64,000 bases of DNA. Origin: Xenococcus sp. PCC 7305 (lineage in GTDB: Bacteria > Cyanobacteriota > Cyanobacteriia > Cyanobacteriales > Xenococcaceae). The DNA lies in NCBI RefSeq assembly GCF_000332055.1, contig NZ_ALVZ01000222.1:1-64000 (forward strand), given 5' to 3'. Positions 27,044-37,620 of the stretch are shown here, in pieces. The notes below the pieces were generated by a model. It was not told the DNA's origin. It saw nothing but the letters and a program-made list of their open reading frames with translations, and did not search any database. The translations under genes and the position numbers were made by a program. How positions within the stretch are numbered: the first letter of the stretch is position 1; each line of letters opens with the position of its first letter.

Positions 27044-28468
27044 TTACTTGCACTGGGCGTACAATGCTTTAAATTTCCGTTGTTGGATTTTATGGTCAAC
27101 AATTTGCTGAGGATAATTACAACGATATCTTTCCAGCTCGGGTATTTTACCTGTCACTAAATATTCAGTATCAATAGAACTTATTTCGGGCAACCATTGC
27201 CGAATATATTCAGCTTCTGAGTCAAATTTTTGAGCTTGGGAAGCAGGATTAAAAATCCGTAAAGGCTTGGGGTCCATGCCACTAGACGCACTCCATTGCC
27301 AACCCCCATTATTTGAGGCGAGATCTCCATCGAACAGGGTTTGCATAAAGTATTTCTCTCCCCAGCGCCAATCGATAATCAAGTCTTTAGTTAAAAAACT
27401 TGCAACGATCATCCGACAACGATTATGCATCCAGCCAGTGCTCTGCAACTGTCTCATAGCGGCATCTACGATAGGGTAGCCAGTTTTGCCTTGACACCAA
27501 GCTTGAAAATGTTCGGGGTTGTTGTCCCAAGGAAAGTTTTTAAATGCTGGGCGATAGGGCCCTTGCTCTAGTTCGGGGAAAAAGTAGAGACAATGTTGGT
27601 AAAATTCCCGCCAGGCCAGTTCTTTTTGCCAAGTAATCACATTCACTCTCGCTTCTTCACTGCGACAATTTTCCAGAGCTTCGACGGTAGTTTGCCAGAT
27701 AGCACGAAGGGAAATTACGCCAAACTTGAGAGCGGCACTAAGAAGGGATGTTCCTTGATTAAAGGGAAAGTTTCTCTGCTCATCATATTGATAAATAGCG
27801 GAGTGGGAAAATTCTTCGAGTCGTGCCTGAGCTGCGGTTTCCCCAGGAGCCAGTAATAAAGGGGTTTCCCAGCTATAGCCGAGATCCTCGGCTGTTGGCA
27901 GCTCACTTACATAAATTTGGTCTACTGTGGCGAGTTCTGTTGCTGTTAAGCCTTGTAAATTTTTTATCTGCGGAGAAATTGTAGGTTTGTCTTGCAGACT
28001 CCAGTTACGCCAAAAGGGAGTATAAACTTTGTAGGGTTGTTCCGATTGGGTTAAAACTGCTCCTGGCGGATGTAAGAGCTGATCCCAGAAATTTTGCACA
28101 GTAATGTCTTTATCCTGTAACGCGATGGTTACTTCGCGATCGCGCTTTCGAGCATAGGGTTCGACATCCAAATTCCAATACACAGCTTTAGCGCTTAATG
28201 TACTAGCAAGTTGGGGAATTACTTGAGAGGGTGTTCCTTGAGTGATTAATAATTGACTGCCAATTTGCCCATAGCTTTGGCTAAGTTCTTGCAAACAGCC
28301 CATCATATATTTTACTCTGGCAGGTGCGATGTCATCTCTAGTTAAAATGTCGCGATCAAGGCAGAATACTCCTACAACTTTAACGGTTTGTTCTTTTGCT
28401 GCGGCTAAACCCAGATTATCAGTAAGCCGAAGATCTCGTCGATGCCAGAATAAAATTAAATCGGACAT
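27044..28468 (-). CDS. phrA: Deoxyribodipyrimidine photolyase (class I CPD photolyase)
   Basis: This flavoenzyme repairs UV-induced pyrimidine dimers with blue light. The 474-residue protein has the N-terminal antenna domain ([18 protein letters not shown]) and the FAD domain with [35 protein letters not shown] and [17 protein letters not shown], the residues of the FAD and dimer sites. The form resembles cyanobacterial deazaflavin-type enzymes. Length is normal. Confidence 0.93.
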   Translation of the reverse strand: MSDLILFWHRRDLRLTDNLGLAAAKEQTVKVVGVFCLDRDILTRDDIAPARVKYMMGCLQELSQSYGQIGSQLLITQGTPSQVIPQLASTLSAKAVYWNLDVEPYARKRDREVTIALQDKDITVQNFWDQLLHPPGAVLTQSEQPYKVYTPFWRNWSLQDKPTISPQIKNLQGLTATELATVDQIYVSELPTAEDLGYSWETPLLLAPGETAAQARLEEFSHSAIYQYDEQRNFPFNQGTSLLSAALKFGVISLRAIWQTTVEALENCRSEEARVNVITWQKELAWREFYQHCLYFFPELEQGPYRPAFKNFPWDNNPEHFQAWCQGKTGYPIVDAAMRQLQSTGWMHNRCRMIVASFLTKDLIIDWRWGEKYFMQTLFDGDLASNNGGWQWSASSGMDPKPLRIFNPASQAQKFDSEAEYIRQWLPEISSIDTEYLVTGKIPELERYRCNYPQQIVDHKIQQRKFKALYAQCK

Positions 28469-28617
28469 TATTTTTTAGTATCTTTTTACTATGTTATTTT
28501 ATAGCAATGCCTGGTTTTTAGAGCGAAGAGTTAGCAGGTTTTCCCTTTACTGCTCCCGATTTTCATAGCGCTATGACTGATTTTGACTAAGCAATTGATT
28601 TTTTACAAAAAATACTC

Positions 28618-29202
28618 ATGACTGATTCTCAAGATATTAAAACTCTAGTAAATTGGATGGCGGCCGATTTTAGCAATCAAGCTCAGGCTTACGCCAATCC
28701 CCCATTTTTCGCCAGTATCCGCGTCTGTATGCGTCCTTTGCCCGACGAACTTTTGGGGAGCCCCAGTTTATTCTTAGAACAGGCCTATGATTTTATGCTT
28801 ACTAATCCCTATCGGGTCAGGGTATTAAAGTTCAGTATCTTAGATGATCATATAGAACTAGAAAATTACAAGGTTCAAGAACAAGAACAATTCTTTGGGG
28901 CATCTCGCGATCGCGAACAGTTACAAAAATTAACTCCTGAGCTACTCGAAAAAATGCCTGGCTGCGATATGACCGTAAACTGGATGGGCAATCATTTTCA
29001 GGGCAAAATCAAACCCGGAAAAGCCTGCATTGTTGAGCGCAAAGGCAAAATCACCTATCTAGACAATAGTTTTGAAATTGATCAAGAAAAACTGATTAGC
29101 TATGATCGCGGTCGAGATCCTGAAACCGATGAATTGGTTTGGGGTTCAGTCGCCGGGCCGTTTGAATTTACCCCCGTACAAAGATTTGGCAATGAGTTGT
29201 AA
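28618..29202 (+). CDS. cpcT: Phycobiliprotein chromophore lyase CpcT
   Basis: CpcT attaches phycocyanobilin to the second beta-phycocyanin cysteine (Cys153 in characterised systems). The 194-residue protein shows the family pattern LVNWMAADFSNQAQA, SIRVCMRPLPDELL, LEQAYDFMLTNPYRVRVL and MPGCDMTVNW. Length and pattern fit CpcT rather than CpeT, though the chromophore site on the substrate cannot be read from this gene. Start is the ATG at 28618. Confidence 0.9.
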   Translation: MTDSQDIKTLVNWMAADFSNQAQAYANPPFFASIRVCMRPLPDELLGSPSLFLEQAYDFMLTNPYRVRVLKFSILDDHIELENYKVQEQEQFFGASRDREQLQKLTPELLEKMPGCDMTVNWMGNHFQGKIKPGKACIVERKGKITYLDNSFEIDQEKLISYDRGRDPETDELVWGSVAGPFEFTPVQRFGNEL

Positions 29203-29263
29203 ATAAATTTTCTGGGTTTTCTAAAATGGAAGTAGCCGTCTGCGACAGCAGTCTGCATAATTA

Positions 29264-30142
29264 ATGGGGCAAACATTTGTTAAAGGCTCGATTGCTCATC
29301 CAAAGATCATGCGCTCAAATAATCAATTTAATCAATTTAACCAATTTAACAAGCTAGGATACTACTTTATCGGAGGTCTGGTTCTGTTAATTATTTTGGC
29401 TTTCCTCAGACCATTTACGATCATAAATGCAGGGGAACGGGGTGTTGTCATGCGTTTTGGGAAAGTCCAGGACAAAGTATTCGACGAAGGCATTCATCCC
29501 ATCATGCCAATCATCACTACAGTTAAAAGAATCACAGTGCGAATTCAGAAAGATTCTATCCAAGCAGATGCTTTTTCCCGAGATTTACAAGATATTCAAA
29601 CTGATATTGCGGTCAATTGGCATATTGAACCGACTACAGTAAATAGAATTTACCAGGAAGTTGGTGATGAAGAACAAATCGTCTTTCGGATTATTTCTCC
29701 TGCGGTGTCAGAAGTAGTCAAAGCCGCAACAGCCAAGAAAACGGCTGAAGAAATCATTGCCAAACGGACTGAGCTGAAACAAGAAATTGATAATCAACTC
29801 CGAGAAAGACTTGGTAGCTATGGTGTAGTGGTTGATGATGTTTCTTTAGTTAATATCTCTTTTAGTGATGAATTTGCTAAGGCGATCGAAGCTAAACAAA
29901 TCGCAGAACAAGAAGCTAAACGAGCAAAGTTTGAAGCCCAAAGAGCCGAACAACAGGCTCAAGCGGAGATTAACCGAGCTAAGGGTTCAGCAGAAGCCCA
30001 AAGACTTCAGCGAGCAACCTTAACCCCAGAGTTACTCCAAAAACAAGCTATTGAAAAATGGGATGGGAAGTTTCCCCAAGTATTGACAGGAGAAGGGGCA
30101 TTGCCTTTTATTACTATTGATTCTCAAAATCTCAATAACTAA
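29264..30142 (+). CDS. Prohibitin/SPFH family membrane protein
   Basis: The 292-residue protein has one N-terminal membrane helix (about 33-50), an SPFH/prohibitin domain (about 50-220, INAGERGVVMRFGKVQDKV) and a charged coiled coil (IAEQEAKRAKFEAQRAEQQ). Cyanobacterial prohibitins form large ring complexes in the membrane, of uncertain role. The N-terminus carries a triple NQF repeat (NQFNQFNQFN, residues 20-29). An ATG at 29309 is an alternative start. Confidence 0.88.
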   Translation: MGQTFVKGSIAHPKIMRSNNQFNQFNQFNKLGYYFIGGLVLLIILAFLRPFTIINAGERGVVMRFGKVQDKVFDEGIHPIMPIITTVKRITVRIQKDSIQADAFSRDLQDIQTDIAVNWHIEPTTVNRIYQEVGDEEQIVFRIISPAVSEVVKAATAKKTAEEIIAKRTELKQEIDNQLRERLGSYGVVVDDVSLVNISFSDEFAKAIEAKQIAEQEAKRAKFEAQRAEQQAQAEINRAKGSAEAQRLQRATLTPELLQKQAIEKWDGKFPQVLTGEGALPFITIDSQNLNN

Positions 30143-30198
30143 ACCGCGTCCACATTCAGAACTGGAGTTTTGAAATAAAGTGACAGATATCTCAAACC

Positions 30199-30241
30199 CT
30201 ATTCCCCATTCCCTATTCCCCATTCCCTATTCCCTGTTCCC
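30199..30241 (+). repeat. TTCCCCA/TTCCCTA heptamer repeat
   Basis: Six tandem units alternating TTCCCCA, TTCCCTA and TTCCCTG between the prohibitin gene and csaB. Confidence 0.82.
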
Positions 30242-30293
30242 GAAACAATTACAAAAACTACAGGGTTCAAACTAGACGCGGTTTAAGTAGTCA

Positions 30294-31352
30294 TTAAAGG
30301 CAATTGAGAATAATATCTCGATGCATTAAGGAGCGATCTTGGAGTGATTTAATAGTGTCAGGATTCAATGCTTGACCATGATGATAGAATTGTTGCCAAG
30401 TTTCACTAATCGTCTGCGAACTTGTTGGTAGATTTTCTAATTCCCAACCAGATAAATTTAATTCTGTCATTAATTGACTAACTTTAGGATCATAACTGAG
30501 GGCAAAACAAGGACAACCTTCAGCTGCTGCCATGATCAAACTATGTAGACGCATGCCAATTGTCATTTTGATATTCCTAAATAGTCCTTTTAACTCTCTA
30601 GGATCGGACAAAGATAGGATTTGGCTTTGGTCTCCCAGCTTTTTTTGTAAGGATTCTGCGATCGCGAGATCTTGAAGCGGCTGAAACGGCACAATCACAA
30701 TATAAGAACCTGTTGCCTTTTGAAAATCTTGCAGGGCACCCGTTAAGATTTCCAGTCTTGGTTTCGTTAATAGAGTATGGGAGCGTAACACAACAGCAAC
30801 TCTTGATTCGGGTAAATCCTGGAGCGCGGCAACTTCTGTTCCCTCTAAAGACCATACTGGATCGGGGGCAATCAAAGGCGCAATCTGCCATTCCTCTAGC
30901 ATCTTCGCCGAACGATAATCCCGCACACTAATACCCTCACAACCATATAAAACTTGCTTGGTGATTTTTCGGTTCCAAGATCTTCGTAACGGACCAATCC
31001 CCTGAGCCCAGGCAATAGTTTTTAATCCTTGTTGCTGTGCCAAGGCCATCAATCCCGCATAATAGAGCGGACTCAGCATACTAGTAGCATCTTGCATCAA
31101 GCTGCCGCCACCCCAAATAAAAAGGTCAGAAGCGCGCAGTGCCTTGAGAATGGGAAAAGCTGACTTGCGATCGCAGCTAGTCACACCATATAATTTACTA
31201 GTTTGAGCGGGATTGCCGGAGAGCACTATCGGTTTGATTTGGCTTGGTAACATTTGCAGCAGAGACACCAACAACGCTTCATCTCCACCATTGCCCTTGC
31301 CATAATAACCACAGAGTATTGCCTTAATATCGCTCATATTTTCCTGAGTCAT
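30294..31352 (-). CDS. csaB: Polysaccharide pyruvyl transferase CsaB
   Basis: CsaB-type enzymes add pyruvate ketals to cell-wall or surface polysaccharide. The 352-residue protein has ILCGYYGKGNGGDEALLVSLL at the N-terminus, IWGGGSLMQDATS and the C-terminal IGMRLHSLIMAAAEGCP, all typical. The ATG at 31352 is used; a preceding TTG and a later ATG (31337, MSDIKAIL) are alternatives. It is divergent from the membrane-protein gene 48 bp away. Confidence 0.9.
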   Translation of the reverse strand: MTQENMSDIKAILCGYYGKGNGGDEALLVSLLQMLPSQIKPIVLSGNPAQTSKLYGVTSCDRKSAFPILKALRASDLFIWGGGSLMQDATSMLSPLYYAGLMALAQQQGLKTIAWAQGIGPLRRSWNRKITKQVLYGCEGISVRDYRSAKMLEEWQIAPLIAPDPVWSLEGTEVAALQDLPESRVAVVLRSHTLLTKPRLEILTGALQDFQKATGSYIVIVPFQPLQDLAIAESLQKKLGDQSQILSLSDPRELKGLFRNIKMTIGMRLHSLIMAAAEGCPCFALSYDPKVSQLMTELNLSGWELENLPTSSQTISETWQQFYHHGQALNPDTIKSLQDRSLMHRDIILNCL

Positions 31353-31400
31353 CAAACCCCTTACACTAGTAAATTATTTCTCATACTTTAACCAATAATA

Positions 31401-33152
31401 ATGCTTAGATCGCGAATCCGTTCCCTCTTAGTTAGTCCCCTACCTGAAAAATCGGATAATCGATTATGGCGTTGGTTCTATCTCAGTCTATTGTTTGCTG
31501 TCTATATGGCCTGGGCTCCTCTACAAAAAGCACTAAGCCATGAGTATCTAGTGCAAGATGATGCCCGACAGCATATATTTTGGATGCAGCGGTTTATTGA
31601 TCCGGAGCTATTTCCCCATGATTTGCTGGCAAATTACTTTCAATCAGTGGCGCCGACTGGCTATAGCTGGCTTTATCAGGGCTTTGCTGGACTGGGAGTA
31701 GACCCAATATTACTCCATAAACTGCTGCCTCTACCGCTGATGCTCCTATCTACTGCCTATGTTTTTGAGATTTGTTGGCAATTGTTGCGGGTTCCTTTTG
31801 CCGGATTTCTCGCAGCAATGCTACTGAATATTAGCCTATGGATGCGGGATGATGTGGTATCCGCAACTCCTGTGGCATTTGCCTATCCCTTGCTGCTGGC
31901 ATTCGTCTATTATTGGCTAAAGCGATCGCTAATTCCCAGTCTACTTGCGATCGCATTGTTGGGCAGTTTTTATCCTCAATCAGCACTAGTCGCTGGGGGA
32001 TTAGCTGTGGCTAGTCTGGTTGATTTATCAACAAAAAAATTGCGCAACGTTCATAATTATGCTCAAGTGGGGTCTGTGTTGGGGGTTTTAGTTCTAGTCC
32101 TTCTACCCTATCTGGGGCGCAATTCTGCTTTTGGGCCAGTGGTCACTGCTAGTGAAGCCAGAAATTTGGCAGCATTCTCCGTTCATGGCTGGTCGCATTT
32201 TTTCGACCCGAATCCCTGGTATTTTTGGTTTTGCGGCAAACGGAGTGGTATGTTACCTGGTGAATGGTGCAAAATCTTGCTTAAGCGAGACTTCTGGCTT
32301 TTTCCTCCGCAAATTTGGTTTGGCCTTTCGCTGCCGCTGTTGATGAAATTCCCCCAGCGTTTACCCTTAGTTCGTTTTGTTAACTCTAAAATCAATATTT
32401 TATGGCAATGGTTGTTGGTTTCTGTGATCTGGTTTGGCATCTCCCATGCTCTGATTTTTGCATTGCATCTGCCCAATCGTTACACTGCCAATTCCTGGCG
32501 ACTTATTGCAGCGATCGCAGGAGCGATTGCTCTAACTATTGTTCTTGATGGACTCATTCATTGTGCCAGGATTCCTCGTTTTTCCCTATTTGCCAAAGGA
32601 CTGGGAATTGTCATGCTTTTATGCCTGTTGATCTACCCGATTACTTTGCGCAATAATTTTTACTTGAAAACAGGCTATGTAATTGGGGAAGCCCCTCACA
32701 TCTATGAATTTTTACAGGAACAGCCCAAAGATATTTTGATTGCTTCTTTAAATAGGGAAGCGAATAATTTACCCACCTTCGCTCAGCGATCAATATTTGT
32801 TGGTGGGGAAGGTTATTTATTGCCCTATCATCAGGGCTATTACCAAGAACTCAAGCAACGCACCGCAGCATTAATCCATGCTCAGTACAGCACTGATTGG
32901 CGAACCGTGACTGATTTTGTAGAGGAATATGAAATTGATTTTTGGTTAATTGGTGAATCCGCTTTTACTCTAGATGAATTGGCTCAAAACAGTTGGCTGC
33001 ACAAATACCCAACCGAACTAGCGATCGCCAAAGAGACGCTCTCTAAGGGCTCAGTTCCGATTCTCTCAAATGTTTTTGACAGGTGCACTGTTGTTAAAAA
33101 TAAAACATTACGCTTACTAGACACTTCCTGTTTTAGTGAACCAATTATTTAA
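31401..33152 (+). CDS. Polytopic membrane protein, GT-C glycosyltransferase-like
   Basis: The 583-residue protein has about ten or more hydrophobic helices up to residue 430 and a soluble C-terminal part. An acidic motif in the first loop, VQDDARQHIF (Asp53, Asp54), sits where GT-C lipid-linked sugar transferases carry their catalytic Asp. I do not recognise the family more exactly, and the transferase role is an inference from topology and that motif. Its neighbour csaB also modifies surface glycans. Its end overlaps the Ctp protease gene by 8 bp. Confidence 0.6.
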   Translation: MLRSRIRSLLVSPLPEKSDNRLWRWFYLSLLFAVYMAWAPLQKALSHEYLVQDDARQHIFWMQRFIDPELFPHDLLANYFQSVAPTGYSWLYQGFAGLGVDPILLHKLLPLPLMLLSTAYVFEICWQLLRVPFAGFLAAMLLNISLWMRDDVVSATPVAFAYPLLLAFVYYWLKRSLIPSLLAIALLGSFYPQSALVAGGLAVASLVDLSTKKLRNVHNYAQVGSVLGVLVLVLLPYLGRNSAFGPVVTASEARNLAAFSVHGWSHFFDPNPWYFWFCGKRSGMLPGEWCKILLKRDFWLFPPQIWFGLSLPLLMKFPQRLPLVRFVNSKINILWQWLLVSVIWFGISHALIFALHLPNRYTANSWRLIAAIAGAIALTIVLDGLIHCARIPRFSLFAKGLGIVMLLCLLIYPITLRNNFYLKTGYVIGEAPHIYEFLQEQPKDILIASLNREANNLPTFAQRSIFVGGEGYLLPYHQGYYQELKQRTAALIHAQYSTDWRTVTDFVEEYEIDFWLIGESAFTLDELAQNSWLHKYPTELAIAKETLSKGSVPILSNVFDRCTVVKNKTLRLLDTSCFSEPII

Positions 33153-34422
33153 CCAAGCTTTTCTGGGCTCGAACTTCCTGTCCCAAAATTTCTATTGCCT
33201 TAGAAAATTGAGGATCGTCAAGAGTTCCAATCAAATCGCGATCGCTCTGCAATTTCTTTCTTTCTGTTTCCTCTAATTCCACTACGAAATCTGGAGAAAT
33301 CCCTTCTTTATTAATATCCCGACCACTGGGGGTTAAATATTTGGCGATCGTTACGGCCAAACCAGAACCATTTCCTAAACGACGTACCGACTGAACCAAA
33401 CCCTTACCAAAGGTTTGGGTGCCAATTAAAATTGCTCTGTCATTATCCTGCAAGGCTCCCGACAAAATTTCACTGGCGCTAGCTGAACCGCCATCGACCA
33501 AAATAGTCAATGGTTTGTCAGTTAAAGAACTATTGTTAGCAGATTTTCGCTCTTGTTCTCCTACCCGATCAACAGTAGAGACAATTGTCCCCTCTTCTAG
33601 CCACATACGCGCAATATCAATACTTGAATAGAGCAATCCTCCGGGATTAGAACGCAAATCCAGCACATAGCCGGTTATATCCTCTTTTTCGAGATCTTTA
33701 ATCGCATCTCGCATTTCCTTGGAAGCCTGGGCACTAAATTGAGTTAGCCTAATATAACCTACATCTCCAATGGGAGTGCTAGAAACTCGCGCACGGACAG
33801 GATGAATTTGTATTCTGGCCCTCACGATCTCGTAATCTTTAGCTGTACCCTGTCTATCGATGGTTAAGATTACACTACTACCCGGCTTGCCTCTTATCAA
33901 CTTAACGGCTTCATTAACGTCCATGCCTTTGGTGTCAGTACCGTCAATTTCCTGGATAATATCTTGAGCTAGAATACCCGCAGCAAAGGCAGGGGTATCT
34001 TCGATAGGCGAAACCACAATCAAGCGATCGCTCTCTTCATCTTTGGCAATTTGAATACCAACGCCAGTTAATTCGCCAGAAGTATCAATTTGCATATTTT
34101 GAAATTCTTCGGGGTCCATAAATCTGGTGTAGGGATCGCCTAGCTGCTCCAACATTTCCCTAACGGCATCGTATACCTGCTCCTGGTCAGTATAAGAGCG
34201 CTCCAAATATTCTTGGCGAACTTCTTGCCAGTTGAGATTGTTAAAATTAGTATCCACATATTGATGATTAATAATTTGCCAAACCTCATCAACCAATTCT
34301 TTGGGACTATTCTGGATATGGGCTTGACTTCGGGAAAAATGAATTCCGGCTGCGGTAACTGCCACTGTAGATAAGGCCAACGCAGTTGCTCCAAGGAAAA
34401 TTCTGCTTTTTGTAATTACCAT
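33145..34422 (-). CDS. ctpB: Carboxyl-terminal processing protease (S41 family)
   Basis: The 425-residue protein starts at ATG 34422 with a signal anchor (about 6-26). A PDZ domain follows (about 105-185, ELTGVGIQIAKDE), then the S41 domain with DLRSNPGGLLYSS, GGSASASEILSG (catalytic Ser) and TFGKGLVQSV (catalytic Lys). CtpA matures the D1 protein; this copy looks closer to the CtpB/CtpC type whose substrates are less clear, so the symbol is tentative. An upstream in-frame TTG at 34458 gives a poorer start. Confidence 0.9.
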   Translation of the reverse strand: MVITKSRIFLGATALALSTVAVTAAGIHFSRSQAHIQNSPKELVDEVWQIINHQYVDTNFNNLNWQEVRQEYLERSYTDQEQVYDAVREMLEQLGDPYTRFMDPEEFQNMQIDTSGELTGVGIQIAKDEESDRLIVVSPIEDTPAFAAGILAQDIIQEIDGTDTKGMDVNEAVKLIRGKPGSSVILTIDRQGTAKDYEIVRARIQIHPVRARVSSTPIGDVGYIRLTQFSAQASKEMRDAIKDLEKEDITGYVLDLRSNPGGLLYSSIDIARMWLEEGTIVSTVDRVGEQERKSANNSSLTDKPLTILVDGGSASASEILSGALQDNDRAILIGTQTFGKGLVQSVRRLGNGSGLAVTIAKYLTPSGRDINKEGISPDFVVELEETERKKLQSDRDLIGTLDDPQFSKAIEILGQEVRAQKSLVK

Positions 34423-34581
34423 AATTGCGAATAATGTGAATATATAGTGCCGATTCAAGAATATTTGCTTATTCTATTGTAATGATAGAGCCTACTCTAG
34501 CATATGTGTTTTCTCTAGTAATTAATAAGATTTAAGAATTACCACAAAGGTAACACACAAAATTAAGGTGAAGTAATATTT

Positions 34582-35382
34582 ATGTCTGCATTTTACGACC
34601 CAAAACTGCAACAAAGAATAATCTTATTACAACGACAAAACCGCAAACGAGTGCAAATTGCCATCTGGCGCTGTTTGTTGGTTAGTAGCTTAATTGCAAC
34701 TGCTATAGCCATGATACTTTCACCCTACTGGCAGATCAAAAACTCTGCTCAGATTAGCCTTGAAGAAGAAATCATGGTCACGAAGTCTACGATATATTCA
34801 TTGTTGAAGCTGAATTACCCTCAATCGCTCTGGACAATTTCCGGTCATCAATTAAGTAACAAGCTCAAATCAATTTCCCCTATTGTCGATGCTGTCGTCA
34901 CAAAACAACTCTTCCCCCCCCAAGTGAAGGTGAGGTTGCAAGAAAGAGTTCCTGTTGCCACGGTTTCAACTCAAGGAAAAATTGGATTTTTGGATGCTGA
35001 TGGTGTTTGGTTAGACCCTATTTACTATAGCCATAGTGAAGAAAATAGCGAAGAGAACTCGAACTTTTCGCTTCCTCAAATCAAGGTCATTAATTTTCAA
35101 CCTAAATATAGTGAGACCTGGGCAGAAATTTATCGTTTATCGGCTATGTATCCAGGCATTAAACTTTTAGAATTGCGCTGGAATGAAATTGACCAGTTGT
35201 ACCTCAAAACCAATATTGGGCGGGTTTATCTAGGTTCGGATCGCTCTATTCTGACTGAACAATTTCAAGCTTTGGCTCGTTTCCCTAAATTATCAACACA
35301 GGACAATTTAACAGATATCGATTATCTTGATTTAAGTAATCCCAAAATTCCGTTTATTCAACAAGATACTCGGGTGAAATGA
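34582..35382 (+). CDS. ftsQ: Cell division protein FtsQ
   Basis: FtsQ is a bitopic divisome protein. The 266-residue product has a short cytoplasmic tail, one membrane helix (about 28-48), a POTRA domain (about 62-135, with LSNKLKSISPIVDAVVTKQLFPPQVKVRLQERVP spread over 89-122) and an FtsQ/DivIB beta domain. Gene order ftsQ-ftsZ is the usual cyanobacterial one, and ftsZ follows 154 bp later. Confidence 0.9.
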   Translation: MSAFYDPKLQQRIILLQRQNRKRVQIAIWRCLLVSSLIATAIAMILSPYWQIKNSAQISLEEEIMVTKSTIYSLLKLNYPQSLWTISGHQLSNKLKSISPIVDAVVTKQLFPPQVKVRLQERVPVATVSTQGKIGFLDADGVWLDPIYYSHSEENSEENSNFSLPQIKVINFQPKYSETWAEIYRLSAMYPGIKLLELRWNEIDQLYLKTNIGRVYLGSDRSILTEQFQALARFPKLSTQDNLTDIDYLDLSNPKIPFIQQDTRVK

Positions 35383-35536
35383 TTCCTTGTAAGACCATAC
35401 ACCAAACTTATGTGTCCAATAGTTACAAAACTTTAAAGGTTTCTGGGGGTTTTTGAAAGTATCGACCATAATTGGGTGTGATTTCTTATAGTAGAAACCT
35501 TATAAACATCATAAACATCTAAAAATATTTATTCCC

Positions 35537-36847
35537 ATGACTTCTAGGCATAATTTTGAATACCCCCCAAAGTCAGAAAGCGATCGCCAAACGACAGAAT
35601 CATCTTTAAAACCTGTTAATAGTTCCTATGGTAAAGTCAGTTCTCCAGCTCCTTTTCCAGTTCAAAATAATAAATTTTCCGCCAAAGAGGAAGTAAGGAG
35701 GAATAAAATTGTGCCTAGTAATGTTGCCAATATCAAAGTAATGGGAGTAGGCGGTGGCGGCTGTAACGCTGTTAATCGCATGATTGAGAGCCAAATTTCA
35801 GGCATTGAGTTTTGGGCGATTAACACTGATGCCCAGGCCCTAGAAAAGTCTGATGCTGAGCAGAAATTGCAAATTGGACATAAAATCACCAGGGGATTGG
35901 GTGCGGGGGGAAATCCCGCAATTGGGCAAAAAGCAGCCGAGGAGTCACGGGATGAGATTGCCCATGCTTTAGAAAATACAGATTTGGTCTTTATCACCGC
36001 AGGAATGGGCGGAGGAACTGGAACCGGAGCCGCTCCCATTGCCGCAGAAGTTGCCAAAGAAATGGGTTGTTTGACTGTGGGAGTGGTAACTCGTCCTTTT
36101 TCCTTTGAAGGCCGAAGACGAACCAATCAGGCAGAAGAGGGAATTAATGCTCTGCGGAGTCGAGTTGACACGATGATTGTAATTCCCAACAATCAATTGT
36201 TAACAGTGATTTCTCCAGAGACACCAGTTCAGCAGGCTTTCCAGGTGGCTGATGATGTTTTAAGACAGGGCGTCCAGGGGATTTCCGATATTATTACAAT
36301 TCCTGGCTTAATTAATGTTGATTTTGCTGATGTGAGAGCTATTATGGCTGATGCCGGTTCAGCTCTGATGGGAATTGGGGTAGCATCGGGTAAATCTCGC
36401 GCTCGCGAAGCTGCGATCGCAGCAGTTTCTTCTCCTTTATTAGAATCTTCGATTTATGGGGCTAGAGGAGTTGTCTTAAATATTACTGGTGGTTATGATT
36501 TGACTCTCCATGAGGTTAATGCCGCAGCAGATAGTGTTTATGAGGTAGTTGATCAAGATGCCAATATTATCTTCGGTGCAGTGATCGATGACAGTATGGA
36601 CGGTGAAATACGAATTACTGTGATTGCGACTGGATTTACGGGAGATTCAGAAGAAGAGGAGATTCCTGGTCTGGAGGATGGACCCCAAGTATTTGCCGAG
36701 TCAGCCAAGCGGAATCAAGTCAAGCGCAATTCTGGGGTTAGGATTACAGAACGTCGTGAGGAGAGCAAAAAACCTGAACCGCGGCGGGATAATAATCGCA
36801 TTGAAATTCCTGACTTTTTGCAAAAAAGACGTTTTCCCAAAAACTAG
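35537..36847 (+). CDS. ftsZ: Cell division GTPase FtsZ
   Basis: FtsZ polymerises into the Z-ring. The 436-residue protein has an N-terminal extension of about 60 residues, usual in cyanobacteria, then [15 protein letters not shown], the tubulin signature GGGTGTG (about 157-163), and the C-terminal anchor peptide [10 protein letters not shown] that binds ZipN/SepF-type partners. Length and order are normal. Confidence 0.96.
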   Translation: MTSRHNFEYPPKSESDRQTTESSLKPVNSSYGKVSSPAPFPVQNNKFSAKEEVRRNKIVPSNVANIKVMGVGGGGCNAVNRMIESQISGIEFWAINTDAQALEKSDAEQKLQIGHKITRGLGAGGNPAIGQKAAEESRDEIAHALENTDLVFITAGMGGGTGTGAAPIAAEVAKEMGCLTVGVVTRPFSFEGRRRTNQAEEGINALRSRVDTMIVIPNNQLLTVISPETPVQQAFQVADDVLRQGVQGISDIITIPGLINVDFADVRAIMADAGSALMGIGVASGKSRAREAAIAAVSSPLLESSIYGARGVVLNITGGYDLTLHEVNAAADSVYEVVDQDANIIFGAVIDDSMDGEIRITVIATGFTGDSEEEEIPGLEDGPQVFAESAKRNQVKRNSGVRITERREESKKPEPRRDNNRIEIPDFLQKRRFPKN

Positions 36848-36855
36848 TGCCGCTG

Positions 36856-36958
36856 TAATGAGTAATAAGTAATGAGTAATAAGTAATTAGTATTTAGGCG
36901 TTGGGGACTAGGAACATCCAAATTTAACCTAAAACCTAACACCTAAAACCTAAAACCT
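36856..36958 (+). repeat. TAATGAG/TAATAAG and CCTAAAA repeats
   Basis: Two repeat families abut here: TAATGAG/TAATAAG units (about 36858-36890) related to the array at 53881, and CCTAAAA/CCTAACA units (about 36925-36958). Confidence 0.8.
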
Positions 36959-36966
36959 TTTTTTCC

Positions 36967-37443
36967 ATGAAACTAGCAACGAAAATCGAGGCAATTCTCT
37001 ATATCAAAGGACAACCTCTATCTTTAGATGAGCTTGCTGCTTGTTTAGAATGTGAACGGGCAGAAGTTGAAGATGGTCTGATTGATTTAATGAATGACTA
37101 TGCCCATCGAGATACGGCGCTAGAAATCTTGGAAACTAACCTAGGCTATAGCTTGCAGCTAAAATCGAGCTATAGTACTTTGCTTCAGGCATTAATCCCC
37201 ACAGAATTGGGAAAAGGTGCCTTACGAACTTTAGCCGCGATCGCATTAAAAAATCCTATTCTGCAAAATGAATTAATCGAATTAAGAGGTAGTAGTGCTT
37301 ACCAACAAGTAGCAGAATTAGTGGAACAAGACTTTATCAGTAAAAAACCCCAGGCCGATGGCCGGTCATATTGGCTGGAAGTTACCGATAAATTCCACCA
37401 ATATTTTGAGATTGACCAATTGCAATTGATCGATCAAGTATAA
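36967..37443 (+). CDS. scpB: Segregation and condensation protein B
   Basis: ScpB joins ScpA and SMC in the condensin complex. The 158-residue protein has two winged-helix regions with KLATKIEAILYIKGQPLSLDE and the central GKGALRTLAAIALKNPI, followed by IELRGSSAYQQVAELVEQDF, all typical. It lacks the long C-terminal tail of many ScpBs, as is common in cyanobacteria. Confidence 0.9.
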   Translation: MKLATKIEAILYIKGQPLSLDELAACLECERAEVEDGLIDLMNDYAHRDTALEILETNLGYSLQLKSSYSTLLQALIPTELGKGALRTLAAIALKNPILQNELIELRGSSAYQQVAELVEQDFISKKPQADGRSYWLEVTDKFHQYFEIDQLQLIDQV

Positions 37444-37468
37444 AGTTCTTAAGGGTTATGATGACTTT

Positions 37469-37528
37469 ACTGTCCCCTGTTCCCCGTTCCCTATTCCCTG
37501 TTCCCCGTTCCCCGTTCCCTAGTTCCCA
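37469..37528 (+). repeat. TTCCCCG/TTCCCTA heptamer array
   Basis: Seven or eight tandem units of TTCCCCG, TTCCCTG and TTCCCTA between scpB and the CyRepA1-like gene. Confidence 0.82.
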
Positions 37529-37620
37529 AAATCCATAAATAGTGTTTTTTGTTTAAATTTACGTTACATTACGCTATATCTAGTGTTATCATACAGACCC
37601 GAAGATGAAATGGTGTAAGT

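Noticed and set aside
35662-36126. A 154-residue minus-strand frame inside ftsZ
   Set aside because: It is a long antisense shadow of a conserved gene, Pro/Ala-rich, with no recognisable domain.
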